A stretch of 64,000 nt of DNA from Siphonodentalium dalli (GCA_032622095.1 CP136064.1:183192209-183256208); one strand, 5' to 3'. Shown: positions 10,494 through 23,351, numbered from the stretch's first letter. Notes: a model not told the origin generated them from the sequence alone. Program-made: numbers and translations.

Positions 10494-10550
<57 letters not shown>
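10494..10550. repeat. (AT)n microsatellite, unit 1 (about 57 bp)
   Basis: Uninterrupted AT repeat. A YIYI-type reading frame across it is an artefact. Confidence 0.95.
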
Positions 10551-10553
<3 letters not shown>

Positions 10554-10824
10554 AAATGTTTTTGCAACAGATAGCCATTTTTGAATAAATTCATGAGAAT
10601 TGTCCATGAAGTTTTTCCAGCCGTGTGAACGTAGTCTTATATATGGCAACGAAAATTGGTCAGACAAATACGCGTATACCGACTACAGCCAAGATTAATA
10701 TATATAGTTGTTTTAGTTTAACATGTTAAAGATGCCCACACGGATTGGACAACGAATGAAGATAAGATACAAGCTATTATATTTTATGTCAGACTTGTGT
10801 CTTATACACACTCTCACCAGCGCG

Positions 10825-10890
10825 AAATGTGTGCATGGATACACAACGAAACATGCGTCTAACTTCAACCGCCATCTGAAGTGGCACCAA
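10825..10890 (+). pseudogene. Possible fossil C2H2 zinc-finger piece, unit 1
   Basis: The encoded KCVHGYTTKHASNF then NRHLKWHQ resembles the second half of a C2H2 finger (GYTT, Phe, Leu, His-x3-His). The second zinc-binding Cys is absent, and no neighbouring finger is seen. It sits in a 69-codon frame with no other recognisable domain. Copies are at 18902-18967 and 26957-27022. It may be chance. Confidence 0.25.
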
Positions 10891-11417
10891 CCACGCGACC
10901 ATGAATCTGGTGTTACGCAAATTCTCCTGTAAACGGTATTCAGTTTTCTGCCCAACAGAATTGACGGGTAGTATTTGTTCACAGTAACAGATCGTTGCTC
11001 GTGATCAACGAGAAACTCTTTTACTTATTATGCCAAGCATTTCATTCGTTAATCGCGATTATAAACATCCATACTTATTATATACTAAATGTTGATAAAC
11101 CACTCGCAGTGTCGTATCGTGCACCAGGTGTGTTGTCAATCATTTTATACACAATTGAGTGGTTCCAATATAATATTTATCTCATCGCATAATAATCTTT
11201 GAGGGGTTTACACGCCTGAGCTGTGTCAGGATGTGGAATGTTTAGACAGACTTACACAGTAAACTACCCTATTGTTAAGCTAGTGTACACCCTGAAGGAA
11301 TCTGCTCTCTGAAGACAATTAATTAAGCAGTTTCTGCGTAAGTTCGTCTAAACTGTCCACCTCCTGACATAGCCCAGTCGTGGAAACCTCTTAATTCTAT
11401 TTCAGATAGAGAGGATG

Positions 11418-11758
11418 CACTCTTATAACTAATGTGTAGAAACGATTACACATCAAATGTGTAAACCCGGTTAATACACATAGCAATGTGTAGTTTTACA
11501 TACAAATACATTGACCAAGTGCCGTTCTACACATAATGTGTATATTTTGTTACACACAATTGTGTAAGAACATAGAGCTGTTGTGTATAAATGTGTAAAA
11601 ATTTACCCATTTATGTGTAAAAATTGTTACACAATTTGTGTACGAATATGAAACTACATATATACTACACAAATATGTTTAAGATCAAAATTGAATAATG
11701 ATTGTGTAGCAGGGCTACACATTTTGTGTAGAAAACCTACACATTAGTCATAAGAGTG
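11418..11758. mobile_element. 341-bp MITE with about 22-bp TIRs, unit 1
   Basis: The left end CACTCTTATAACTAATGTGT is mirrored by ACACATTAGTCATAAGAGTG on the right (one mismatch). The interior is a dense set of TGTGTA/TACACA inverted motifs able to fold on itself. No coding frame. Confidence 0.8.
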
Positions 11759-12586
11759 TGTGTTACGTTCAAGAATTCCACACGATTCGAGAACTTTTAT
11801 GTGTCACAGTAGATATATATGTAAACTAATATGGTTTATTTATTATGCAACATTATGTGCTGTCCGCCACACGCAATATGGCACACAGAAGACGAACCAG
11901 TAAGAACTTTGTGGCTCATTGTTTGATGCATAGTAAATATAATTCTGAATATGCCCACGTTCTGTATCATACGAATCTAACAATGGTCTAGTCACTGCTC
12001 ATCAAACATCATCCCTCATGAGGGTTTGCAAAAACATTATAATAATAATACGCTTTATCAGAGCCAGTATCACAAAATAGGAGGGGTGGAATTCGTCATG
12101 TGTAGGCATTATCATTACATGTAAATATAAACGATAAACGTTTTCGCAAAAAAATATATGAGAAAAAAACATTGATAACGCGTCTACTTCACAATTTGCT
12201 CACCCCAGTTAAATAGCCAAGGGTGTGCCCTTTCCAGAGATGCACATCGCGTCCTCGTACATTATGCCATCGCATAGTTATCGCGTTTTTGAAGAAAGCA
12301 CCCGCATCTCAGTGGGATTTACCCTTCGCTCCAGATAAATCTCGCACCAATCTGCCCTGAAAGGCGGACAGCTTTCACGAGTTCCTATCGCGTGAAAGAA
12401 ATTAGCGTGCAACCAGGCATAGCCGGTAATTCTCGTCAACATCGGAACGCGGGCTTTTTTTAAACATGCTGCTCGCCGTTGATGGCAGCGTGAGACATGC
12501 GATTTGGAGTCCATCCGACCATGGGTTGACTTCGCGGGCCAGGAAGGTTTCGCACCTCACCCGGACTTGATGTCATTCAAGTTGAT

Positions 12587-12606
12587 GGGGTGGGGGTGGG
12601 GGTGGG
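12587..12606 (+). other. G-quadruplex-type G-rich tract, unit 1
   Basis: Four G-runs of 3-5 separated by single T, in a duplication-unit stretch that also holds several TGACCTTGA half-sites (reverse TCAAGGTCA). Unit 2 has it at 20665-20684; unit 3 lacks it. Confidence 0.6.
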
Positions 12607-13310
12607 CTTCAATGACCTTGACCCTAAGATTACCTTGACCTCTGATACTCGACATCATGGCGATTTCAAGGGCTAATTTTGTGAGTTATATATAGCGATG
12701 TACGCGCTTATGACAATATGCAGAGCACAATATGGCTGCCCCTGTTAAAACTGCAGGTCACAGGGAGGCCTCTACATACCTATATTCCTGGGCCTGTAGC
12801 CGACGTGGGACCATGATCTCAATGTGACCTTGACCTCTAGAAACTAACATCGGGGACGAGTGAAATTGCGCGTAAAACACCGTATATGCTGGGCTATGGC
12901 GATTTGGACAAGCGCATTTTATAATCATATTACGCTCAACGGTGATTTATCGAAAAAAAATAAAAAAAATGTCCGTATCGCCCAGAATAGTTAGCGTACA
13001 CGTTATAGCGCGCGTGCGACCGATTTAATTGCGTGTAACAATGCGCTACCGCAACATTTCAAAATGCTCGCGAATCAGTAGAGTTATCATTTACTGTTAT
13101 AATAACAAATTTAGTTTATGTTGAAAATCGACACAATTATTGTGGAAATAAACTGAAGAATACTGGAACTATTGGGCTCTATTCTGCAGATGGATGATTT
13201 GTGAAGTTCGCCCGTCCACACATATAAAAAAAATATATATAAAACACGGTATGTATCCAAATCCAATTCTTGGTTCCTTATGGGTACATCATTTAAAATG
13301 CTGATTTTTT

Positions 13311-13407
13311 TGTTTGTTTGTTAGTTTAAACATATTTTATTGTATCATTTATGTACAAATGGGATTGGGGCACAAGTTATACAACTTAGATAGCCCCTCT
13401 CCCCATA
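13311..13407 (-). mobile_element. LINE 3'-tail relic, unit 2
   Basis: Unit-2 copy of the relic at 464-560. Because it is in all units, it predates the duplication. Confidence 0.6.
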
Positions 13408-13914
13408 TAATTACACACGTTATTATAACAACAATGTAGATCGAGTGAGACCTCCTATGTGTAATTCCCTCTACCCAATTATGTCCTAATACATAATCTA
13501 TCAAGTGGACGCGTCATATATTTACATAGCCCGTCTGTGTTAAACTAAATCCTGTCCAGGGTGATAGGTCAACTGTCAATTTGGTCACTCGTTTGATACC
13601 CCAATAACACACAGACCGTAACACGGACACGACTTCACAGATTGTTGGCCTAATCTGACATAATCACTTAAAGTGATCAGCAGAATAATTGGGCGTACTT
13701 TTCAAAGTGCAGCCGAATTGCTTCTGAAACCAGTTATTTATATCTATCACGTTAGATATCATTGTTAAGTGCTTTGAACTCTTAAATTTCACTGTCGTTG
13801 TGTGCTGCGTGGGCTAGTCTCAAATTATCGGCAGATTTTTTGAAAATAAATAATAATACACACACGCAGCTCTGTATGGGAACAAATAATCAAAATGTTA
13901 TATAAATATAAATA

Positions 13915-14058
13915 TAAGAAATGAATTAATGGGTGTGCATTATTGGGCGATACGGCGCAGTGGTCGTTGGGGGCACAGTTCGCGGTTCACACAATGTGCC
14001 CCAAATGACCACAGCGCCGTATCCCACAATAACACACACCCACTACATTCATTTCTTA
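13915..14058. repeat. Near-perfect 144-bp palindrome, unit 2
   Basis: Identical in arrangement to the palindrome at 1068-1211, with no insertion next to it. It shows the empty LINE target GGCAATTTCTT at 14071-14081. Confidence 0.8.
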
Positions 14059-14709
14059 GATAACCCTGATGGCAATTTCTTATCGATAGCCATTCAACCA
14101 GACGTTATTCATTCGGGTATTTTTTCAGGTTGATCATATAGAAGCTTCGTCTGTGCCAGTTGTTTTGGTGTGAAATGAACATAGGACGACACAGTTGGTA
14201 AACAGGTTAATATTATGTCACTCGTTTATCATGCCGTCAGGTACAACTTGTGCGACAACGTTAACCAGTTCACACACTTGAACATTCTATCTATTTATCG
14301 GGGTAACTTTAGCATTCTTAATATGTTTTTGTGGCGTGACAGGTCATTCTCTCACAACGTCTTGGGCTATTCTTGTCGAATGATGCTGATTTGAAAACTT
14401 TGGAGATTAAACACTCTTAAATTATTCTTCTAAGTTTGTCTTTGAACTTTGGAGACATTTGCAAAGGACAAGACTATCCGCATTATTTGACATTTTGAAA
14501 TTTCCCCAAAAGACAATCCATTTTGAGAATGCCTGACACGATTTCACCATCTATCAACATTTCCGTTCTGAATATAGCCCTCATCTCCTGAAGTGAGCTG
14601 CGTAGTATATAACATAGGAGACACAAGGATCCAACAGCACAGTGTGGAACAATGGGTCATTGACAAAGTGGTCATGAATTGAAAGTCAGAGTTAGATATG
14701 TACAATGCA

Positions 14710-14715
14710 TTTATT
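14710..14715 (-). terminator. Candidate poly(A) signal of the unit-2 ShKT gene
   Basis: AATAAA on the minus strand, same place as in unit 1. Confidence 0.5.
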
Positions 14716-15164
14716 AAATTTACAATACAGTTGATGACATGATTGTGGTAGATAAAAAGAAACATTTATGCAAACGACCATCGTAGGGTGTCATTGCAGG
14801 GTATCATGGAGACACATTAGTTAAACACATAGAGCAACGTGTATAGATACCTGAACATTAGAACATGAGCATACATGTACATAACAAATTCCGTTGCCCG
14901 GTATCTTCGACTAAATATACGTGGAAAACTATACACGTGTATTGGTAATGATGTTGGAGCGTTGATTAACTGAGAAGAGAAATATATTAGAATTGTCTGA
15001 ACAGGGACCACCAACGGAAACAGTGAAACAGTCCTGTGCTACTTCTCAGGCGATGCTCCGTCTATCCCGGTGAATATCATCGTGTGAAGACCTTGCATGT
15101 CTGTTCGATGATTTTTGTCATGACATCTCATCGTGAATAGCACTGTTTAGAAGTTATTGGTGAT

Positions 15165-15274
15165 TCAGCACAGACCGCATGTTTCCCTGCATCTCATTTG
15201 GATCCTGACGACTCGATCGCAGAGTCTCCTCAGTTGGTTGCATCTGGCGGCAGAATACGAATCTTCACAGGGAA
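15165..15274 (-). CDS. Last coding exon, unit 2: six-cysteine ShKT-type domain
   Basis: Acceptor TTTCAG ends at 15275; stop TGA is at 15165-15167. The coding sequence is the same as in unit 1, with the cysteine pattern C-x8-C-x6-C-x9-C-x3-C-x2-C. Here the partner exon at 16797-17241 keeps a perfect GTAAGT donor, so the two are separated by a 1522-base intron, and 442 + 110 coding bases give a predicted precursor of 183 residues. The ShKT domain would be the extreme C-terminus after a Thr-rich linker. Secretion is predicted from the signal peptide; target and activity are unknown. Confidence 0.8.
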
Positions 15275-16796
15275 CTGAAACAATTATAGGCGTATAGTAA
15301 CAATTATAACCACGTTGTATTTAAGTTCTTTGTACATGGTTAAAGACACGGTTGGCCTTGGCGGTGGGTATCCTGTGAAAATATCTCCACCCGTCAAAAA
15401 ACCGCCACAAACAGAAAGAACATAAAAATGTAGATATACTTTGTCCGTATACAAATAAGAAATATCGCATAAACAGTATGTTATGGTCATATGTTTGACC
15501 ATTGTTATGTAAACAAAAGCATAAAAAGTTACTTTTCTGGTGTTTGTTTATATTATGATGGTAAACATAAAGAGCGTTCTTTGTTAGTGAATACCTGATA
15601 TGGAACTAATAAAGAGCGTTTATGCCATTTGTGTGTGATTAGCCAGTAGCATTGTACTGTCTTCTGTAACACAATCAGGCTCTTGCTTAGGTAAAATATA
15701 TAGTAGGTCTTTATGATGACATGCTGTTTACGCGATGGTCGTGGTGTATATGAACGAAACTGTATGCGTTTTAATGTTTTTCTGTTTACGGTGTTTGGAA
15801 CAAATATGAATATTTTCGACAATTATGGCCGCACGTGCCTTTAAAATAGAAATCAAAAAGATGTTGTATCTCTTCACTGAACTTTCTTCATAAACTTGGG
15901 GCTATAAACTATTATTCGTTGGTAAGCGAGAACAGGTAAGGGGAGCCTCGGTCACTGGGAAATAATTTGTTCTATGAATCAGCACAGGAAATGTGGCTAT
16001 CTTACTTTACATAAATTTTGTTTGAAAATATCTTTTAAAAACACTTTAAGTGAAATGCATGCAATTCCAGAATGGTGTTTTTGTGTCTTATTTGTAATGT
16101 GGTTGAAACGTGCATTGAAAAGAAGTTCGATCTAATTTTTTGTTTGTTGTTGCCAGTGCTGTCGAGAAGATATAGCGCATCTTTAAGTAGAAGGCGTCAT
16201 GTGACTTGTCCTTGAACTTTACGAAAAATACCTCCTACTTAAAGCAGCGGCTCGTAATGTTCAGGGTTCAGAACTGAGATGAAACCAAATGATTAATTGC
16301 TCCTGTCAGTGCACGATCGGATCACCAACGACCGAGAGAAACACAGCTTGATATATTATTGCTTATAGATACTACATGTCGCATAAAAGAACTCACTTAT
16401 GTCGTATATAATTTATCGTTTCAGAAGAAAACATGGGTCCAGTGTTTGTTCTGCTCGGAACATTCAAGAGCATTCAGTTTCATTATGTTCCTGATATGGC
16501 AACAATACATAGGGTTTATATCACGTATTGTGGAGAGAGCTCACGAATTGATATGGCTTCGACAAGACACCTGCATTCTAAACCATAACCCACAAAGTCA
16601 CATAAGCTATGGGCACACTTAGCATAGTCTCGAGTTTTGTACCGCGTTGATCAGCAAAGCTGACGGGCAAACTTGTTCAACTGATCAGTTGCTAATTGTT
16701 CACAGACATTCGTTGAGTCAAATGACTTTCAGACTTTCAAGTACGCTTTTGTCAGCACCTATTCCCTGATTAAACATGATTAAATTATGAACTTAC

Positions 16797-17241
16797 GTGG
16801 TTCCGCTGTCGTTGTTGTTGGGATCTCAGCGTCGACGCCGAACATAGCTGATCCACTCTGCACGTTCTGTGTTCTCCCTTGAAGACCGTATCTGTACATT
16901 AAATGTTCGGCTAACCATTTGGATAGTTTGATTCTCTGCGCTTCGCTCATGGGAGTCATGGCTCCCTCATTCGTGTCCGGCCCATGGATGAGATCCGCGA
17001 ATTGTATCTGAGTCCTTCTCTTAGCTGTTTCCATTGGTTCATCGTCTCTCTCGGTCGGTACGCCGCCGCCCGTTGTGGTGTCTGATGTGTGTTTTTCGTT
17101 TGAATTTTCTCTGCGGGATAGTCGTGCATACAGTTGATCCATTTCGTCGGTCGTAACGTAGCTTTGTTCCCCAAATACATCAAGCATTATTATTGAGAAG
17201 ATCACCGAAATGAACGCAACTTTTGTATACATCTGCATCAC
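16797..17241 (-). CDS. First coding exon, unit 2: signal peptide and cysteine-free propeptide
   Basis: Coding begins at the ATG at 17236-17238; the first three bases of the interval are leader. The exon ends at 16797 with GTAAGT (16791-16796 on the plus strand, reversed), leaving phase 1. It encodes a hydrophobic signal peptide, then about 125 residues without cysteine. Dibasic sites LSRR and AKRR and a later LQGR could be cleaved by furin-type enzymes. The segment YGLQGRTQNVQ-GSA is well kept in the fourth gene copy, so part of the propeptide may itself be functional. Without splicing, the frame stops five residues past the donor. Confidence 0.8.
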
Positions 17242-17950
17242 AATTATTTCTCTGAAAAATAAAATTTCGAAATGAGTATACTACATGTATCACCAAATCG
17301 TGTGGTATTTCAGTGTTAGTCTTTCAAGAGTATTTAAAGGGTACATATGCCCAAGTATGGCGTGTGCACACATAATTGTTGTGACCCCGGGACGTGACAG
17401 ATGCAAAAAAAATAACTATGTTCAATTTGCTAGCTATGGTCAACTTTCTGTCGGATAACATAGCCATACGCAGGCAGATGAATGAAATATTTATATAACC
17501 ACTTCGTATAATTTTTTGAAACGACAGGACAAAGCGACAGAGGTTTATCGGGTCTTTTTTTAACTGTACGCACCGTCACGAGAGAGCGCTCTTTATTTCA
17601 AGATTAAAGTGGGTGATGTCCCTTTAAAATTCCGAACAAATTTTACAGGATGAGAACACTCTTACATGTATTTGTCGATCTAGCATATCCTTCATTTAAA
17701 AAATAACAACTTTTTGGCTGCTCATGAAAGATGTTCTATTCAGACCGCTCTATGCGGAATGTCTTTTAATTGCTGATAAATATCATCGCATCTGAAACGA
17801 ATTGTACATTCAAATACAGGCAAAATTTGCCAGTGTATGGACGTATTCCTGAAGCGTGTATGGTAGAGCATTGACTTACCTTTAGTACCGCGAGGTATGT
17901 TCGCCTGCTGTAAGTATGAATTGTTTGATTTGTTCTTCCAATGTGCACCT

Positions 17951-17959
17951 TATTTATAG
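17951..17959 (-). promoter_or_regulatory. TATA box of the unit-2 ShKT gene
   Basis: Same CTATAAATA and same spacing to the donor after 17880 as in unit 1. Confidence 0.55.
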
Positions 17960-18038
17960 TGTCCTGTTCCGGATAACCTGGCATGTCCGACGCTAATATG
18001 ACACCACAAAGACAGTACTTTATTTTGGCAGTTATCTT

Positions 18039-18164
18039 GGATTGGGATAGGCTGAAATCATTCGGATAATCCCGGAGAATAAGACATCATAAAAGGAAAT
18101 TAGCATTATTGGTCCGTATTGTGTGGATCATCGGATTAGGATAGGCCGAACTCATTCGGATAAC
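18039..18164. promoter_or_regulatory. Pair of 32-bp direct repeats, unit 2
   Basis: Unit-2 copy of the repeat pair described at 9952-10077. Confidence 0.4.
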
Positions 18165-18575
18165 CATGGCGAATCACTGTATAGTCATGAAAATTTACCC
18201 AAAAATCCTGCTATTACAAGAATAGGAGAGATCGACACACGAACAAGCCGATTATATTTTGAATATTATTGCGAATTTAAACAATGAGTAATATGCCACG
18301 TGTATTGTCGATAATAACCTTACGCTGTGTATCGAATGATTCGGTGATTACTTTCACGACGGGGATGACATGGGGTATAATCTGATGGACTTTGGGTACG
18401 TTAAATTTTGCAGGCAATTCGACGTAGAGTGCTCTGAAAACATGAACATCTTACATACTGTACATGCCTCCCCGTTTACTTTTGGTTGTTATATAAGTGA
18501 CATTTGTCCGAAATGAGCCTATCTGGCAAGATCTAGTGTAATAATTCCTGGAATTTCATTGCTATAATAAGCGAT

Positions 18576-18581
<6 letters not shown>

Positions 18582-18627
<46 letters not shown>
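18582..18627. repeat. (AT)n microsatellite, unit 2 (about 46 bp)
   Basis: Same locus as 10494-10550, shorter allele. Confidence 0.95.
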
Positions 18628-18630
<3 letters not shown>

Positions 18631-19495
18631 AAATGTTTTTGCAACAGATAGCCATTTTTGAATAAATTCATGAGAATTGTCCATGAAGTTTTTCCAGCCG
18701 TGTGAACGTAGTCTTATATATGGCAACGAAAATTGGTCAGACAAATACGCGTATACCGACTACAGCCAAGATTAATATATATAGTTGTTTTAGTTTAACA
18801 TGTTAAAGATGCCCACACGGATTGGACAACGAATGAAGATAAGATACAAGCTATTATATTTTATGTCAGACTTGTGTCTTATACACACTCTCACCAGCGC
18901 GAAATGTGTGCATGGATACACAACGAAACATGCGTCTAACTTCAACCGCCATCTGAAGTGGCACCAACCACCGGACCATGAATCTGGTGTTACGCAAATT
19001 CTCCTGTAAACGGTATTCAGTTTTCTGCCCAACAGAATTGACGGGTAGTATTTGTTCACAGTAACAGATCGTTGCTCGTGATCAACGAGAAACTCTTTTA
19101 CTTATTATGCCAAGCATTTCATTCGTTAATCGCGATTATAAACATCCATACTTATTATATACTAAATGTTGATAAACCACTCGCAGTGTCGTATCGTGCA
19201 CCAGGTGTGTTGTCAATCATTTTATACACAATTGAGTGGTTCCAATATAATATTTATCTCATCGCATAATAATCTTTGAGGGGTTTACACGCCTGAGCTG
19301 TGTCAGGATGTGGAATGTTTAGACAGACTTACACAGTAAACTACCCTATTGTTAAGCTAGTGTACACCCTGAAGGAATCTGCTCTCTGAAGACAATTAAT
19401 TAAGCAGTTTTCTGCGTAAGTTCGTCTAAACTGTCCACCTCCTGACATAGCCCAGTCGTGGAAACCTCTTAATTCTATTTCAGATAGAGAGGATG

Positions 19496-19836
19496 CACTC
19501 TTATAACTAATGTGTAGAAACGATTACACATCAAATGTGTAAACCCGGTTAATACACATAGCAATGTGTAGTTTTACATACAAATACATTGACCAAGTGC
19601 CGTTCTACACATAATGTGTATATTTTGTTACACACAATTGTGTAAGAACATAGAGCTGTTGTGTATAAATGTGTAAAAATTTACCCATTTATGTGAAAAA
19701 ATTGTGACACAATTTGTGTACGAATATGAAACTACACATATACTACACAAATATGTTTAAGATCAAAATTGAATAATGATTGTGTAGCAGGGCTACACAT
19801 TTTGTGTAGAAAACCTACACATTAGTCATAAGAGTG
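19496..19836. mobile_element. 341-bp MITE, unit 2
   Basis: Same element as 11418-11758, same length, a few private substitutions. Confidence 0.8.
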
Positions 19837-20664
19837 TGTGTTACGTTCAAGAATTCCACACGATTCGAGAACTTTTATGTGTCACAGTAGATATATATGT
19901 AAACTAATATGGTTTATTTATTATGCAACATTATGTGCTGTCCGCCACACGCAATATGGCACACAGAAGACGAACCAGTAAGAACTTTGTGGCTCATTGT
20001 TTGATGCATAGTAAATATAATTCTGAATATGCCCACGTTCTGTATCATACGAATCTAACAATGGTCTAGTCACTGCTCATCAAACATCATCCCTCATGAG
20101 GGTTTGCAAAAACATTATAATAATAATACGCTTTATCAGAGCCAGTATCACAAAATAGGAGGGGTGGAATTCGTCATGTGTAGGCATTATCATTACATGT
20201 AAATATAAACGATAAACGTTTTCGCAAAAAAATATATGAGAAAAAAACATTGATAACGCGTCTACTTCACAATTTGCTCACCCCAGTTAAATAGCCAAGG
20301 GTGTGCCCTTTCCAGAGATGCACATCGCGTCCTCGTACATTATGCCATCGCATAGTTATCGCGTTTTTGAAGAAAGCACCCGCATCTCAGTGGGATTTAC
20401 CCTTCGCTCCAGATAAATCTCGCACCAATCTGCCCTGAAAGGCGGACAGCTTTCACGAGTTCCTATCGCGTGAAAGAAATTAGCGTGCAACCAGGCATAG
20501 CCGGTAATTCTCGTCAACATCGGAACGCGGGCTTTTTTTAAACATGCTGCTCGCCGTTGATGGCAGCGTGAGACATGCGATTTGGAGTCCATCCGACCAT
20601 GGGTTGACTTCGCGGGCCAGGAAGGTTTCGCACCTCACCCGGACTTGATGTCATTCAAGTTGAT

Positions 20665-20684
20665 GGGGTGGGGGTGGGGGTGGG
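20665..20684 (+). other. G-quadruplex-type G-rich tract, unit 2
   Basis: Same tract as 12587-12606. Confidence 0.6.
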
Positions 20685-21387
20685 CTTCAATGACCTTGAC
20701 CCTAAGATTACCTTGACCTCTGATACTCGACATCATGGCGATTTCAAGGGCTAATTTTGTGAGTTATATATAGCGATGTACGCGCTTATGACAATATGCA
20801 GAGCACAATATGGCTGCCCCTGTTAAAACTGCAGGTCACAGGGAGGCCTCTACATACCTATATTCCTGGGCCTGTAGCCGACGTGGGACCATGATCTCAA
20901 TGTGACCTTGACCTCTAGAAACTAACATCGGGGACGAGTGAAATTGCGCGTAAAACACCGTATATGCTGGGCTATGGCGATTTGGACAAGCGCATTTTAT
21001 AATCATATTACGCTCAACGGTGATTTATCGGAAAAAAAAAAAAAAATGTCCGTATCGCCCATAATAGTTAGCGTACACGTTATAGCGCGCGTGCGACCGA
21101 TTTAATTGCGTGTAACAATGCGCTACCGCAACATTTCAAAATGCTCGCGAATCAGTAGAGTTATCATTTACTGTTATAATAACAAATTTAGTTTATGTTG
21201 AAAATCGACACAATTATTGTGGAAATAAACTGAAGAATACTGGAACTATTGGGCTCTATTCTGCAGATGGATGATTTGTGAAGTTCGCCCGTCCACACAT
21301 ATAAAAAAAATATATATAAAACACGGTATGTATCCAAATCCAATTCTTGGTTCCTTATGGGTACATCATTTAAAATGCTGATTTTTT

Positions 21388-21484
21388 TGTTTGTTTGTTA
21401 GTTTAAACATATTTTATTGTATCATTTATGTACAAATGGGATTGGGGCACAAGTTATACAACTTAGATAGCCCCTCTCCCCATA
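21388..21484 (-). mobile_element. LINE 3'-tail relic, unit 3
   Basis: Unit-3 copy of the relic at 464-560. Confidence 0.6.
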
Positions 21485-21991
21485 TAATTACACACGTTAT
21501 TATAACAACAATGTAGATCGAGTGAGACCTCCTATGTGTAATTCCCTCTACCCAATTATGTCCTAATACATAATCTATCAAGTGGACGCGTCATATATTT
21601 ACATAGCCCGTCTGTGTTAAACTAAATCCTGTCCAGGGTGATAGGTCAACTGTCAATTTGGTCACTCGTTTGATACCCCAATAACACACAGACCGTAACA
21701 CGGACACGACTTCACAGATTGTTGGCCTAATCTGACATAATCACTTAAAGTGATCAGCAGAATAATTGGGCGTACTTTTCAAAGTGCAGCCGAATTGCTT
21801 CTGAAACCAGTTATTTATATCTATCACGTTAGATATCATTGTTAAGTGCTTTGAACTCTTAAATTTCACTGTCGTTGTGTGCTGCGTGGGCTAGTCTCAA
21901 ATTATCGGCAGATTTTTTGAAAATAAATAATAATACACACACGCAGCTCTGTATGGGAACAAATAATCAAAATGTTATATAAATATAAATA

Positions 21992-22135
21992 TAAGAAATG
22001 AATTAATGGGTGTGCATTATTGGGCGATACGGCGCAGTGGTCGTTGGGGGCACAGTTCGCGGTTCACACAATGTGCCCCAAATGACCACAGCGCCGTATC
22101 CCACAATAACACACACCCACTACATTCATTTCTTA
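21992..22135. repeat. Near-perfect 144-bp palindrome, unit 3
   Basis: Unit-3 copy of the palindrome at 1068-1211. Confidence 0.8.
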
Positions 22136-22786
22136 GATAACCCTGATGGCAATTTCTTATCGATAGCCATTCAACCAGACGTTATTCATTCGGGTATTTT
22201 TTCAGGTTGATCATATAGAAGCTTCGTCTGTGCCAGTTGTTTTGGTGTGAAATGAACATAGGACGACACAGTTGGTAAACAGGTTAATATTATGTCACTC
22301 GTTTATCATGCCGTCAGGTACAACTTGTGCGACAACGTTAACCAGTTCACACACTTGAACATTCTATCTATTTATCGGGGTAACTTTAGCATTCTTAATA
22401 TGTTTTTGTGGCGTGACAGGTCATTCTCTCACAACGTCTTGGGCTATTCTTGTCGAATGATGCTGATTTGAAAACTTTGGAGATTAAACACTCTTAAATT
22501 ATTCTTCTAAGTTTGTCTTTGAACTTTGGAGACATTTGCAAAGGACAAGACTATCCGCATTATTTGACATTTTGAAATTTCCCCAAAAGACAATCCATTT
22601 TGAGAATGCCTGACACGATTTCACCATCTATCAACATTTCCGTTCTGAATATAGCCCTCATCTCCTGAAGTGAGCTGCGTAGTATATAACATAGGAGACA
22701 CAAGGATCCAACAGCACAGTGTGGAACAATGGGTCATTGACAAAGTGGTCATGAATTGAAAGTCAGAGTTAGATATGTACAATGCA

Positions 22787-22792
22787 TTTATT
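22787..22792 (-). terminator. Candidate poly(A) signal of the unit-3 ShKT gene
   Basis: AATAAA on the minus strand, same place as in unit 1. Confidence 0.5.
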
Positions 22793-23241
22793 AAATTTAC
22801 AATACAGTTGATGACATGATTGTGGTAGATAAAAAGAAACATTTATGCAAACGACCATCGTAGGGTGTCATTGCAGGGTATCATGGAGACACATTAGTTA
22901 AACACATAGAGCAACGTGTATAGATACCTGAACATTAGAACATGAGCATACATGTACATAACAAATTCCGTTGCCCGGTATCTTCGACTAAATATACGTG
23001 GAAAACTATACACGTGTATTGGTAATGATGTTGGAGCGTTGATTAACTGAGAAGAGAAATATATTAGAATTGTCTGAACAGGGACCACCAACGGAAACAG
23101 TGAAACAGTCCTGTGCTACTTCTCAGGCGATGCTCCGTCTATCCCGGTGAATATCATCGTGTGAAGACCTTGCATGTCTGTTCGATGATTTTTGTCATGA
23201 CATCTCATCGTGAATAGCACTGTTTAGAAGTTATTGGTGAT

Positions 23242-23351
23242 TCAGCACAGACCGCATGTTTCCCTGCATCTCATTTGGATCCTGACGACTCGATCGCAGA
23301 GTCTCCTCAGTTGGTTGCATCTGGCGGCAGAATACGAATCTTCACAGGGAA
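23242..23351 (-). CDS. Last coding exon, unit 3: six-cysteine ShKT-type domain
   Basis: Acceptor TTTCAG abuts 23351; stop TGA is at 23242-23244. The sequence is identical to units 1 and 2. It pairs with 24874-25318 across a 1522-base intron. Confidence 0.8.

Larger units (their letters stand above)
1..12847. repeat. Segmental tandem duplication, unit 1 (left edge cut by window)
   Basis: The sequence at base 1 recurs at 12848 and 20926 and stays collinear, with only scattered substitutions between copies. Removing the two private insertions (2888 bp including one target-site copy, and 1872 bp) leaves 8087 bp, against 8078 bp for unit 2. The remaining difference is mostly the (AT)n tract. Units 2 and 3 share bases that unit 1 lacks (for example the splice donor and the TATATTTTG near 18255), so they look like the closer pair. 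The array probably continues left of the window. Confidence 0.95.
12848..20925. repeat. Segmental tandem duplication, unit 2 (complete, 8078 bp)
   Basis: This is the only complete unit without insertions, so it is the reference form. It joins unit 3 head to tail with the same junction sequence that joins unit 1 to unit 2. In order it carries a LINE-tail relic, a 144-bp palindrome, the ShKT exon, the propeptide exon, the promoter, an (AT)n tract, a 341-bp TIR element and a G-rich tract. Confidence 0.95.

Noticed and set aside
10446-10667. Open frame with Tyr-Ile repeats
   Set aside because: It is the (AT)n microsatellite read in frame; length varies between units with the repeat.
12278-12514. 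78-codon Cys-containing frame on the minus strand
   Set aside because: Identical units give no coding test, there is no signal peptide or domain, and unit 3 lacks it.
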